This document shows, in pieces, positions 19,651 to 27,224 of a stretch of DNA of 64,000 nucleotides. The stretch is from Phytopseudomonas daroniae (GTDB lineage Bacteria; Pseudomonadota; Gammaproteobacteria; Pseudomonadales; Pseudomonadaceae). The translations under genes and the position numbers were made by a program. A model generated the notes under the pieces. That model was not told the origin of the DNA. It was given only the letters and a program-made list of their open reading frames with translations, and made no database searches. The DNA lies in contig NZ_QJUI01000004.1 of the NCBI RefSeq assembly GCF_004327285.1, forward strand, positions 62,001-126,000. The letters run 5' to 3'. Numbering within the stretch: position 1 is the stretch's first letter; each line of letters begins with the position of its first letter.

Positions 19651-20422
19651 TGGCGTCATCCAGGTCGATGTGCATATCGGCGGAACGGGGCGTGGTCGCA
19701 TGCTCGCGCTGCTGTTCGAACAGTTGCTTGAGCGCTTGGCTGAGGCGGGTTTCGACACTGGCGTCGATGCGGCTGTGCTCGGTCTCTACCCGGCAGCCCC
19801 CGGGCAGCAGGGAATCGTCCTCGAGAATCCGCCAGCTTTCTTCATGGCGATCACGCAGCGACTTGACCAGCTCGAAGTCCTGCGGATTGAGGTGGATACG
19901 GATATTTTCCGCGCCCATGGGCAGCAGCTTGAGCACTTCGCGCAGCACCTGGCGGATCTGGCTGGAGTCGCGGCTCAATTCACGCTGAATGACCTCGCGG
20001 GTGATCTGCCCGACCAGGGTCACCAGTGCCACTTCGAGTTGCTGATCCTGCTCGGCGATAGGTTCGAACAAATGGCTCATGACCTGTTCGAGCCCATCGA
20101 CCTTGCTAGCCAGCGCGGCGTCGGCTTCCTGCTTGGCCTTGAGCTGACCAGCGCGAAAACCGTCCTTTTCACCGGTGGCGAAGCCTTCGTTGTAGGCGTC
20201 CTGGCGAATGGCCTCGAGCTCGTCGAGCGTCAAGGGTTTGACATCTTCCAGCGCGACTTCTTCGCTTTCCTGGGGCGGCGGGGCCTCGGCCGCCTGTTCG
20301 ATCTCAGGCTGGGCGTCTTCCGGCACCTCCACATGCTCGTCGAAACTTGGCAGCGACCAGCGATCGACGCTGCCCAGATCCTTGGCGCGAATCAGTTCGC
20401 TGACGGGTTCCTTGCCGGCCAT
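19640..20422 (-). CDS. fliH: Flagellar assembly protein FliH
   Basis: Stator and negative regulator of the FliI ATPase that links it to FliN. A 260-residue product from ATG 20422 ([17 protein letters not shown]). It has an acidic, Pro/Glu-rich N-terminal third, then coiled coil and the FliH C-terminal domain ([30 protein letters not shown]). An in-frame GTG at 20446 would add eight residues encoded wholly by the terminal inverted repeat of the dispersed element at 20424-20689. That element directly abuts the ATG, so the native ribosome-binding site appears to have been displaced; neither candidate start has a clear Shine-Dalgarno sequence. Confidence 0.93.
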   Translation of the reverse strand: MAGKEPVSELIRAKDLGSVDRWSLPSFDEHVEVPEDAQPEIEQAAEAPPPQESEEVALEDVKPLTLDELEAIRQDAYNEGFATGEKDGFRAGQLKAKQEADAALASKVDGLEQVMSHLFEPIAEQDQQLEVALVTLVGQITREVIQRELSRDSSQIRQVLREVLKLLPMGAENIRIHLNPQDFELVKSLRDRHEESWRILEDDSLLPGGCRVETEHSRIDASVETRLSQALKQLFEQQREHATTPRSADMHIDLDDANAP

Positions 20423-20423
20423 C

Positions 20424-20689
20424 AGGGTCTGTTCCCGCTTCGACACGAGCCGCGTTGCTGCGCCAAATGGCGCCAGGCAAGGCGCGGAACGCAGGGAATG
20501 GTTACCCCCTTGCCAAGTTCCGCAACGCCGCCTGGCGCCATTTGCCGCGCAACCCGGAGGGCCGGGCCAGTTTTTGCGCGCTGCTGCGTTACTCGTCGTT
20601 CATTTGGAATAACCAAACTTCTCTCCTCATGCCTTGCCCCGCGCAAAAACTGGCTCCGGCGCGGCCGTGGCGAAACGGGAATAGACCCT
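20424..20689. repeat. 266-bp structured dispersed repeat, copy 1 (fliG/fliH junction)
   Basis: Ends are imperfect 19-bp inverted repeats (AGGGTCTGTTCCCGCTTCG against AGGGTCTATTCCCGTTTCG). Inside are an outer stem 20465-20478/20530-20543, an inner stem 20484-20490/20517-20523, a second arm 20567-20580/20640-20653, and an apical hairpin 20603-20607/20613-20617. All have counterparts in the copies at 43886 and 62519 but with different, compensating sequence. It fills the whole space between the fliG stop and the fliH start; fliG normally sits next to fliH. There is no coding capacity. No clear target duplication is seen. Confidence 0.85.
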
Positions 20690-20691
20690 AT

Positions 20692-21708
20692 TTAAACCAT
20701 CTCCTCGCCGCCCTTGCCACCCAATACGATTTCGCCGGCTTCGGCCATGCGCCGGGCGATGGTGAGGATTTCCTTCTGAGCGGTCTCGACGTCGCTGACA
20801 CGCACCGGCCCTTTCGCTTCGAGGTCATCACGCAACAATTCGGCGGCGCGCTTGGACATGTTCTTGAACACCTTCTCCTTGATCGCCTCGTCCGCGCCCT
20901 TGAGCGCCAGCACCAGCACATCGGAAGACACCTCGCGCAGCAGCGCCTGGATACCGCGATCATCGACATCGGCCAGGTTGTCGAAGACGAACATCAGGTC
21001 TTCGATCTGCGACGACAGGTCTTCGTCGATCTCGCGGATCGAGTCCATCAGCTGTCCTTCGACCGAACTGTCGAGGTAGTTCATGATGTCCGCGGCGCGC
21101 TTCACGCCACCCATGGTAGCGCGGGTGGTGTTGGAACTGCCGGAGAACTGCTTCTCGAGAATCAGGTTGAGCTCCTTGAGCGCCGCCGGCTGCACGGTGT
21201 TCAACGACGACACGCGCAGCACGATGTCCAGGCGAACCTTGTGGTCGAAATGCGAAAGCACTTCACCCGCCTGGTCGGGATCCAGATAGGCAACGACAAT
21301 CGCCTGGATCTGCGGGTGTTCGTAGCGGATCACGTCGGCCACGGCGCGTGGCTCCATCCATTTCAGGCTGTCCAGACCACTGGTACTGCCGCCGAGCAGG
21401 ATGCGGTCGATCAGGTTACCGGCCTTGTCCTCGCCCAGTGCCTGGGTGAGCATCTTGCGGATATAGCCGTCGGCACCCACGCCCAGGCTGGTCTGGTCGC
21501 CGACGGTTTCGACGAACTCGCCCATCACCTGCTCGACCTGCTCACGATGAATGTTGCGCATGCCGGCCATGGCCACACCCACGCGCTGCACCTCCTTGGG
21601 CCCCAGATGACGAAGCACCTGGGCCGCATCGGTTTCACCGAGCGACAGAAGCAGGATGGCGGCCTTCTCGACCTTGCTCATCTTGGCAGCGATACGGTTC
21701 TCATTCAT
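20692..21708 (-). CDS. fliG: Flagellar motor switch protein FliG
   Basis: Rotor protein that contacts the MS ring and the stator. From ATG 21708 (MNENRIAAKMSKVEKAAIL) it has 338 residues, the size I expect for Pseudomonas FliG; an alternative ATG at 21714 adds two residues. The middle domain carries the EHPQ motif in RYEHPQIQAIVVAYL. The C-terminal domain has the charged torque helix (DDRGIQALLREV) and ends GGKGGEEMV. The start overlaps the fliF stop codon. The stop codon TAA lies three bases from the edge of the inserted element. Confidence 0.97.
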   Translation of the reverse strand: MNENRIAAKMSKVEKAAILLLSLGETDAAQVLRHLGPKEVQRVGVAMAGMRNIHREQVEQVMGEFVETVGDQTSLGVGADGYIRKMLTQALGEDKAGNLIDRILLGGSTSGLDSLKWMEPRAVADVIRYEHPQIQAIVVAYLDPDQAGEVLSHFDHKVRLDIVLRVSSLNTVQPAALKELNLILEKQFSGSSNTTRATMGGVKRAADIMNYLDSSVEGQLMDSIREIDEDLSSQIEDLMFVFDNLADVDDRGIQALLREVSSDVLVLALKGADEAIKEKVFKNMSKRAAELLRDDLEAKGPVRVSDVETAQKEILTIARRMAEAGEIVLGGKGGEEMV

Positions 21709-23506
21709 CGGCATTGATCCAATCTTTGACTACCTGGGCGACACGGCCCGGATCTTCGGCGACCAAACTCTTGATCGCATTCAGTTGCGCATCATACCCC
21801 TCGCTCGGACTCGGAAGGAGAATGCTTTGCGGGCCGCTCAGGCTCACTCGGTCGGACGCCAACTGGCCATCCAGGCCACCCATTTCGCCCAGATCCACGT
21901 CGCCATCGCGGCCACCGCCAACCATGGCCAGCTCTTTGCCTTTACCGCCACCGGTAATGTTGTTCAATACCGGGCGCAGCACGAACCACACCAACAGGAA
22001 GATCAACAGTGCCGGGAACAACGACTTGAGGCCGCCCATGGCCATCAGGAACAGCTCGCTCTGGTACCACGGCACCTCGATCACTTCGGTGATTTCACTG
22101 CTGAAGGCGGTGTTGATCACACTGACGCTGTCGCCACGGCTGGCATCGAAGCCTACCGAGTCCTGCACCAGGCGGGTGAAGCGCGCCAGGTCATCACTGC
22201 TCCACGGCACACGGGTGGCTTCCCCGGTAGCCGGGTCGACACGCATCTGGTCATCCACCACCACGGCGACGGAAAGCCGACGCAGGCGACCCTGTTGCTG
22301 CCTGGTATAGCTGACAGAGCGATCGAGCTCGAAGTTGCGCGTCGACTGATCCCGCTTGTCGGCCGGGTATGGCGCCAGCATGGGCTGGCCGGTAGCCGGA
22401 TCCATGATCTGCTGGCCATTGGCGTCGACCAGCGGCTGACCCGGTGCGACCGGGCCGCCAGGGGCGGCTGCACCACCGGTCTGCTGCGGTGCGTCAGCCG
22501 GGCCAGGCGGCTGGTTGCTGAGGGCTCCGGGTACGCCTTGCGGGCCACTGCTACTGCTACGTTGTTCGTTGACCTGCTGCTCGCTGCGCAGCGCCGGCTG
22601 ATCCGGATTGAAGGTTTCCGAGGTCGACTCGACGGCACTGAAATCCACGTCGGCCGAGACTTCAGCCTTGTAGCGGCCCATGCCGAGCACCGGCTGCAGG
22701 ATGTTGTGCACGCGCTGGGTGAACAGGCTTTCCATGCGGCGGCTGTAGTCGAACTGCTTGCCAGCCATGCTCAGCTCGGACATTTCCTGCTGGTCGGACA
22801 GCAGGTTGCCCTTCTGATCGACCACGGTGACCTGCCCCTTGTCCATTTCCGGCACGCTGCTGGCGACCAAATTGACGATGGCCATCACCTGGCTTGGCTC
22901 CAGGTTACGCCCCGCATACAGCTCGACCAGCACCGAAGCGCTGGGCTTGCGCTCATCACGCACGAACACCGAGCTCTTCGGGATCGCCAGGTGCACGCGC
23001 GCGGCCTTGACGTTGTTCAGGCTGGAGACGGTGCGCGCCAACTCGCCTTCCAGTCCGCGACGATAGCGGGTCGCTTCCATGAACTGGCTGGTACCGAGGC
23101 CCTGCTCCTTGTCGAGAATCTCGAAACCGATGCTGGTGTCGGTCGGCGCTACGCCGGCAGAAGCCAGGCGAATGCGTGCACGCGCCAGGTCTTCGGATTT
23201 GACCAACAGCGCGCCGGAATTCGGCTCGATGGTGTAATTGATGTCCGCGCTCGCCAGGGTTTCCATCACCTGGCTCGCGTCCATGCCGTTGAGGCTGCCG
23301 TACAGCGGCTTGTAATCCGGTTGTTGCGACCACAGCACCACGGCGAAACCGATCGCCACACTGGCGGCCAGGCCGACCAGCAGACCGGCCTGACGCAATA
23401 CCGGCATGTCGGAAAGATTCTCCAGGAACGTCAGCCCGAACAGCGGCTTTTTCGGCTCGCTGCCAGCGGTGGTGGCGGGTACGTTTGCGGCAAGTGCTTC
23501 GGCCAT
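21701..23506 (-). CDS. fliF: Flagellar MS-ring protein FliF
   Basis: 601-residue membrane protein that forms the MS ring, the base for C-ring and export gate assembly. One membrane helix is near residues 42-62 (GLLVGLAASVAIGFAVVLW) and a second at about 460-480 (LFPALLIFLLVWFVLRPVL). Between them lie the periplasmic ring-building motifs (VAFNPDQP-like region and a Pro/Gly/Gln-rich linker around 310-360). The C-terminal tail (LVAEDPGRVAQVVKDWINADE) is the FliG-binding segment. It lies 16 bases after fliE. Confidence 0.97.
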   Translation of the reverse strand: MAEALAANVPATTAGSEPKKPLFGLTFLENLSDMPVLRQAGLLVGLAASVAIGFAVVLWSQQPDYKPLYGSLNGMDASQVMETLASADINYTIEPNSGALLVKSEDLARARIRLASAGVAPTDTSIGFEILDKEQGLGTSQFMEATRYRRGLEGELARTVSSLNNVKAARVHLAIPKSSVFVRDERKPSASVLVELYAGRNLEPSQVMAIVNLVASSVPEMDKGQVTVVDQKGNLLSDQQEMSELSMAGKQFDYSRRMESLFTQRVHNILQPVLGMGRYKAEVSADVDFSAVESTSETFNPDQPALRSEQQVNEQRSSSSGPQGVPGALSNQPPGPADAPQQTGGAAAPGGPVAPGQPLVDANGQQIMDPATGQPMLAPYPADKRDQSTRNFELDRSVSYTRQQQGRLRRLSVAVVVDDQMRVDPATGEATRVPWSSDDLARFTRLVQDSVGFDASRGDSVSVINTAFSSEITEVIEVPWYQSELFLMAMGGLKSLFPALLIFLLVWFVLRPVLNNITGGGKGKELAMVGGGRDGDVDLGEMGGLDGQLASDRVSLSGPQSILLPSPSEGYDAQLNAIKSLVAEDPGRVAQVVKDWINADE

Positions 23507-23522
23507 GATCGGAATCTACCTC

Positions 23523-23852
23523 TTAAACCGGCATTTGCATGATGTCTTGATAAGCCTGAACCAGCTTGTTGCGTACCTGGGTCATGGCCTGGAAGGAAAC
23601 GCTGGCCTTCTGCGAGGCGATCATCACGTCGGTCAGGTCAACGCCGCTCTGGCCCATCTCGAAGGCTGTGGCCAGCTGGTTAGAAGCCTGCTGGGTTTCG
23701 CTGACCTTGTTCACCGCCTGCCCGAGCATGTCCGAGAAACTCGGCGCGCCGACTTCCTGGGCTTCGGAGACTGCCGGCTTGCGTGCCATGGCCTCGGCCT
23801 GCATGGAGCGCATTTCCAGCATTAGACGATTGAACGCGACACCCTGACTCAT
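23523..23852 (-). CDS. fliE: Flagellar hook-basal body complex protein FliE
   Basis: 109-residue helical protein joining the MS ring to the rod. The conserved C-terminal segment ([30 protein letters not shown]) is typical. First gene of the fliEFGHIJ unit; a sigma-54 promoter lies about 60 bases upstream. Confidence 0.95.
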   Translation of the reverse strand: MSQGVAFNRLMLEMRSMQAEAMARKPAVSEAQEVGAPSFSDMLGQAVNKVSETQQASNQLATAFEMGQSGVDLTDVMIASQKASVSFQAMTQVRNKLVQAYQDIMQMPV

Positions 23853-23910
23853 AACCCTTCCTCAACTGAGCGCGGTTTTTTGACGCCGCGTGTGCTTTGC
23901 AGGGGTATTT

Positions 23911-23926
23911 GCAACAAGGGTGCCAA
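23911..23926 (-). promoter_or_regulatory. Sigma-54 promoter of fliEFGHIJ
   Basis: Minus-strand TTGGCACCCTTGTTGC matches the -24/-12 consensus in nearly every conserved base, with GG and GC 10 bases apart. Transcription is expected to start near 23900, about 50 bases before the fliE ATG. Control by FleR/FleQ with RpoN is known for this class of promoter in Pseudomonas. Confidence 0.8.
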
Positions 23927-24103
23927 CTGTACGCTCTCTCCCGAGAGCACCGATTTATCGGCGCGGTAAGGTGTCACAGATCGGCAGGAGCATGAAACGC
24001 GCCAACGCTTGGAGAGGCAGGCAGAGCGGGGTCAGACAGGATGAACCGCCAGCGCGACGTCAGAAAACCGCCCGTACGAAGGATTACCGCCATCCATGAA
24101 AAA

Positions 24104-24131
24104 GCCGCTCGACCCTGAGGGGTCGAGCGGC
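24104..24131 (-). terminator. Intrinsic terminator of the comEA-like gene
   Basis: Perfect 12-bp stem (GCCGCTCGACCC / GGGTCGAGCGGC) with a 4-base loop. On the minus strand it is followed by CTTTTTC, giving a run of T. It lies 21 bases after the comEA-like stop codon and shields the divergent-in-order fliE promoter region from read-through. The rest of 23927-24103 shows nothing recognisable. Confidence 0.85.
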
Positions 24132-24152
24132 CCGGGTGTATTGCAATAAGCG

Positions 24153-24479
24153 TTATTGGCCGATGGTCAACTTGCCACGATTGCGTTCAAGCAGGGCCTC
24201 GCCGATTCCCTTGACCTCGAGCAACTCGTCGACCGAGGCGAATTCGCCATGGGTCTCCCGATAGCTGACGATGGCCTGCGCCTTGACCGAGCCGACACCA
24301 CTGAGCTCACGCTGCAGGGTTTCGGCATCGGCACTATTGAGGTTGACCGGGTTGAGCTCGGCCAGTTGCTGGGCGACGGGCTCGGTGGCGGGCGCGTTAG
24401 TACTTTCGTTGGCGCTGACCAGTAGCGAGGCACTGGCCAGGGCAGCGAACAGCAGGGCTTGCAGCATAGATTTTTGCAT
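24153..24479 (-). CDS. ComEA-family helix-hairpin-helix protein
   Basis: 108-residue exported protein. Residues 1-23 form a signal peptide (cleavage near VSA). A Pro/Thr/Glu linker follows, then two helix-hairpin-helix motifs: NLNSADAETLQRELSGVGSV (about 47-66) and FASVDELLEVKGIGEALLER (about 80-99). The family binds DNA non-specifically; ComEA takes up DNA in the periplasm of competent bacteria. The short form without a membrane anchor is common in Gram-negatives and does not by itself prove competence. It has its own candidate promoter and terminator, so it is probably monocistronic. Confidence 0.88.
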   Translation of the reverse strand: MQKSMLQALLFAALASASLLVSANESTNAPATEPVAQQLAELNPVNLNSADAETLQRELSGVGSVKAQAIVSYRETHGEFASVDELLEVKGIGEALLERNRGKLTIGQ

Positions 24480-24545
24480 GGTTCAACATCCTTTTAGAGT
24501 TCACTCCAGTTGAGCGACGCGGGTTTTCCTAACGCCGCACATTCA

Positions 24546-24573
24546 AAATTAGTCAGCATGCAACACTTGTCAA
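24546..24573 (-). promoter_or_regulatory. Candidate sigma-70 promoter for the comEA-like gene
   Basis: On the minus strand TTGACA (24573-24568) is followed after 16 bases by TAATTT (24551-24546). The -35 box is perfect and the -10 box matches four of six positions. It lies about 70 bases upstream of the ATG at 24479. Confidence 0.5.
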
Positions 24574-24582
24574 ATCGCCGCT

Positions 24583-24610
24583 TTGTCAGCGTACTTTCCG
24601 CCGCTATCTA
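24583..24610 (+). promoter_or_regulatory. Candidate sigma-70 promoter for the GH17 gene
   Basis: TTGTCA (24583-24588), a 16-base spacer and TATCTA (24605-24610), about 50 bases before the ATG at 24663. It is divergent from, and close to, the comEA-like promoter. Confidence 0.4.
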
Positions 24611-24662
24611 AAGCCCCTGCTCGCCGCTAAGATGCGCGTCTCCCTTACCCCCGTGTCCGATC

Positions 24663-26261
24663 ATGCCCGCCACCGCCCGCTTTCCTTTGCTCCCCTATGC
24701 CTGCGCCTGCGTCATCGCTTTCCTCGCGCTTGGCAGCCTGTGGCAGACCATCGGAAAACCGATCGTTCTGGCCGATGCGGCGACGCCCACTCACAAGCTG
24801 CAGTGTGCGTCTTACACACCATTCGACAAGGATCAGTCCCCCTTCGATCTACCGCTGCAAATCCGCCCCGAGCGCATGGATGCCGACCTGGCGCTGCTTG
24901 CGGAGCGCTTCCAGTGCATCCGCACCTATTCGGTCACCGGCCTCGAGTCGCTGCCGGATCTGGCGCGCAAACATGGCCTGAAGCTGATCGCCGGCGCCTG
25001 GGTTAGCCGCAACCCGCATGACACGGCCATCGAAATCCAGGGCCTGGTCAAGCTGGCCAAGGAAAATCCGGATGTAGTCGAGGCCGTGATCGTCGGCAAC
25101 GAAGCGCTGCTGCGCAAGGAAGTCACGGGCGAGCAACTGGTCGAGCTGATCAATCAGGTCAAGGCAGAAATCACCCAGCCAGTGACTTATGCCGATGTCT
25201 GGGAATTCTGGCTCAAGCATCCGGAAGTCGCTCCGGCAGTGGATTTCATCACCATTCACCTGCTGCCTTACTGGGAAGATGACCCGGCAGGTATCGACGC
25301 GGCGTTGCATGAAGTCACCGAGTTGCGCGAGCTGTTCGGCAAGAAATTCGCGCCCAAGGACATCATGATCGGCGAAACCGGCTGGCCCAGCGAAGGCCGC
25401 CAGCGTGAAACCGCGTTGCCCAGCCGCGTCAACCAGGCCACCTTCATTCGCGGTTTCGTGGCGCTGGCCGAGCAGCACGGCTGGCGCTACAACCTGATCG
25501 AAGCCTTCGACCAACCGTGGAAACGCACCAGCGAAGGCGCTGTGGGCGGCTTCTGGGGCCTGTACGACGCCGACCGCCAGGACAAGTCGATCCTCGCCGG
25601 CCCGGTTTCCAACCTTCCGTATTGGCCGCTTTGGCTAACAATCAGCACTGGTATCCTGGCGCTTGGCCTGCTGGTCGGCGGTCGACCAAGTTCGCCCCGC
25701 AACGCCGTGCTGCTGCCGCTCGTGGCAGCGCTGGGTGCCGCCTGCATCGGGCTATGGGTGGAGTTGTCGTGGGTGACCAGCCGCTACATCGGCGAATGGC
25801 TGTGGGCCAGTGCCCTGCTCGCCCTCAACATGCTGGTTCTGGCTCATGCAACGCTGGCACTGTCGACGGCTAATGGTTGGCGTGCCCGGGCGTTCTCCTG
25901 GCTGGAGCGACGTGCAGGCTGGTGGTTGGCGGCGGCAGGCTTCGCCGGTGCAGTGATGATGCTGGCCATGGTGACCGACGCACGCTACCGCAGCTTCCCC
26001 AGTGCAGCGCTATTGCTCCCGTCCCTGGTCTACCTGCTGCGCCCGGTTGCCGCGCCACGCCGGGAAATCGCCCTGCTGGCACTGCTGATCGCCGCAGGCG
26101 TGGTGCCGCAACTGTATGAAGAGACGCTGGATAACCTGCAAGCCGTCGGCTGGGCCATCACCAGCGCATTGCTGGCGACTGCACTCTGGCGCAGCCTGAA
26201 ACGCTCGAAGGGGCGCGAAGAACCTGCTCACGATCTTTCGACGAAACTCCACGTGCAATGA
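24663..26261 (+). CDS. Membrane-anchored glycoside hydrolase family 17 protein
   Basis: 532 residues. A hydrophobic N-terminal segment (about 10-30) is followed by a GH17 (beta-1,3-glucanase-type) barrel to about residue 310. The presumed catalytic acid is Glu147 in VIVGNEALL and the nucleophile Glu238 in MIGETGWPSEG, which fits the family pattern. The C-terminal 210 residues are a bundle of about seven membrane helices. In related bacteria such proteins take part in synthesis or remodelling of periplasmic beta-glucans, often next to a family 2 glycosyltransferase; none is present here. The last 14 residues look recently acquired: the sequence coding for WAITSALLATALWRS... is duplicated 310 bases downstream with its own stop codon. 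Confidence 0.85.
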   Translation: MPATARFPLLPYACACVIAFLALGSLWQTIGKPIVLADAATPTHKLQCASYTPFDKDQSPFDLPLQIRPERMDADLALLAERFQCIRTYSVTGLESLPDLARKHGLKLIAGAWVSRNPHDTAIEIQGLVKLAKENPDVVEAVIVGNEALLRKEVTGEQLVELINQVKAEITQPVTYADVWEFWLKHPEVAPAVDFITIHLLPYWEDDPAGIDAALHEVTELRELFGKKFAPKDIMIGETGWPSEGRQRETALPSRVNQATFIRGFVALAEQHGWRYNLIEAFDQPWKRTSEGAVGGFWGLYDADRQDKSILAGPVSNLPYWPLWLTISTGILALGLLVGGRPSSPRNAVLLPLVAALGAACIGLWVELSWVTSRYIGEWLWASALLALNMLVLAHATLALSTANGWRARAFSWLERRAGWWLAAAGFAGAVMMLAMVTDARYRSFPSAALLLPSLVYLLRPVAAPRREIALLALLIAAGVVPQLYEETLDNLQAVGWAITSALLATALWRSLKRSKGREEPAHDLSTKLHVQ

Positions 26262-26278
26262 CAGCAAAGTGGCGGTAG

Positions 26279-26405
26279 TGGCCTGTCGATGATTCGCGTT
26301 AAACGAAGGATCAGGCCTTCGGCCCCGGATTACGCCTGCGGCTAATCCAGGCTACGTTCGTGCCATGGTTCCCTGTAGGTTGGATCGGGGCGCGCAGCCT
26401 AGCCC
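26279..26405 (+). repeat. Compound intergenic repeat family B, copy 1
   Basis: About 127 bases matching 40484-40620 in the same orientation. A shared core is GGCCTTCGGCCCCGGATTAC followed by CTGCGGCTAATCC, which is palindromic. It directly precedes repeat A. Together with A and the duplicated gene end it fills the 311-base gap after the GH17 gene. Confidence 0.7.
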
Positions 26406-26454
26406 GTAGGATGGGTGAAACCCATCAATTGCCGATGGGTTGCACCCATCCTAC
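26406..26454. repeat. 49-bp palindromic repeat A, copy 1
   Basis: Begins GTAGGATGGGTG and ends CACCCATCCTAC, forming a long imperfect hairpin. It is the exact reverse complement of 40418-40466 over all 49 bases. Confidence 0.85.
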
Positions 26455-26459
26455 GACCC

Positions 26460-26528
26460 TGGGCCATCACCAGCACGTTGCTGGCGACTGCGCTCTGGCG
26501 CAGCTTGAAACGCTCGAAGGGGCGGTAA
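26460..26528 (+). pseudogene. Duplicated 3' end of the GH17 gene
   Basis: 66 bases match 26151-26216 with five differences, four of them silent. The copy reads in frame W-A-I-T-S-T-L-L-A and ends KGR followed directly by TAA. The original continues for a further 14 codons. The segment between the two copies is repeat B plus repeat A. The arrangement suggests that the gene once ended at KGR-stop and was split from its end by the repeat block. Confidence 0.75.
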
Positions 26529-26572
26529 GCATTTTTCTCGGCGCTGCGCTCAATACACACCACCAGGCTGAA

Positions 26573-26947
26573 TCAGCCAGCTGCCGGAGTAGGCGCACGT
26601 ACCAGGCGCAGCAGAGCCAGCACCACGGCAAACACCGCCAGACTGGCGGTGTAGAGCGCGAGAGCCGGTAAACCGAGCAGCAGTCCTGGCACCGCCAGGC
26701 GCCAACCCCAGACACCGGGCAGCACGAATGCCAGCATGGCGCAGCCAAGTGCGATCCAGGCGATGATTCGCAGATGAATCATCCACCCCAGGGTGGCGCG
26801 AACCTGGCAGGCCAAATTCTCCGGATCCTCGACACAACGGCCTACCCACTGATCGCCCTCCATAAGCAGGTAACGCAAGCCATAACTGGCGATCACGCAC
26901 AGAACGGCGGCGATCACCAGCACAACGACAGATAAACGACGGGGCAT
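26573..26947 (-). CDS. Small inner-membrane protein of unknown function
   Basis: 124 residues from ATG 26947, with GGAG 7 bases upstream; the frame stays open upstream to 27121 but that part has no protein-like character. The product has three or four hydrophobic helices (about residues 4-28, 55-72 and 80-115) separated by a short loop containing two cysteines (VGRCVEDPENLACQV). I do not recognise a named family. It is convergent with the GH17 gene and divergent from the alpha/beta hydrolase gene. Confidence 0.65.
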   Translation of the reverse strand: MPRRLSVVVLVIAAVLCVIASYGLRYLLMEGDQWVGRCVEDPENLACQVRATLGWMIHLRIIAWIALGCAMLAFVLPGVWGWRLAVPGLLLGLPALALYTASLAVFAVVLALLRLVRAPTPAAG

Positions 26948-27224
26948 CCGGCCACTCCAGAGGGCTTGGAAACGGCGCTCAGCATAAGCTCCCGCCAGGC
27001 GGATGCAAGTTACAAATAGTGGCAAGCCTGGGAGCTCTGAAACCGCGCCAGCTCGACCTTTCGTGGTAAATCCGGTATCTACTGCATTAAGTTGCAGCGC
27101 AACGATAATTTCCCATGGCACTTTGACACACCGGCAGTTGTCTTAGGGATCGCGGCTGATGCCGAAAAGCACGGGCTGCCCCGCCCACCTCTGAAAAGAA
27201 CGTTCTCTTGCAAAGGGATCTTGT

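Noticed and set aside
17785..19731. 648-codon plus-strand frame opposite fliJ and fliI
   Set aside because: Lies over two well-supported flagellar genes; no protein family features.
21656..23542. 628-codon plus-strand frame opposite fliF
   Set aside because: Shadow of fliF; rich in His, Ala, Gln and Arg without motifs.
24153..24479. Evidence for natural competence from the ComEA-like gene
   Set aside because: Short exported helix-hairpin-helix proteins are widespread, and no comEC, pilus or dprA genes are in the window.
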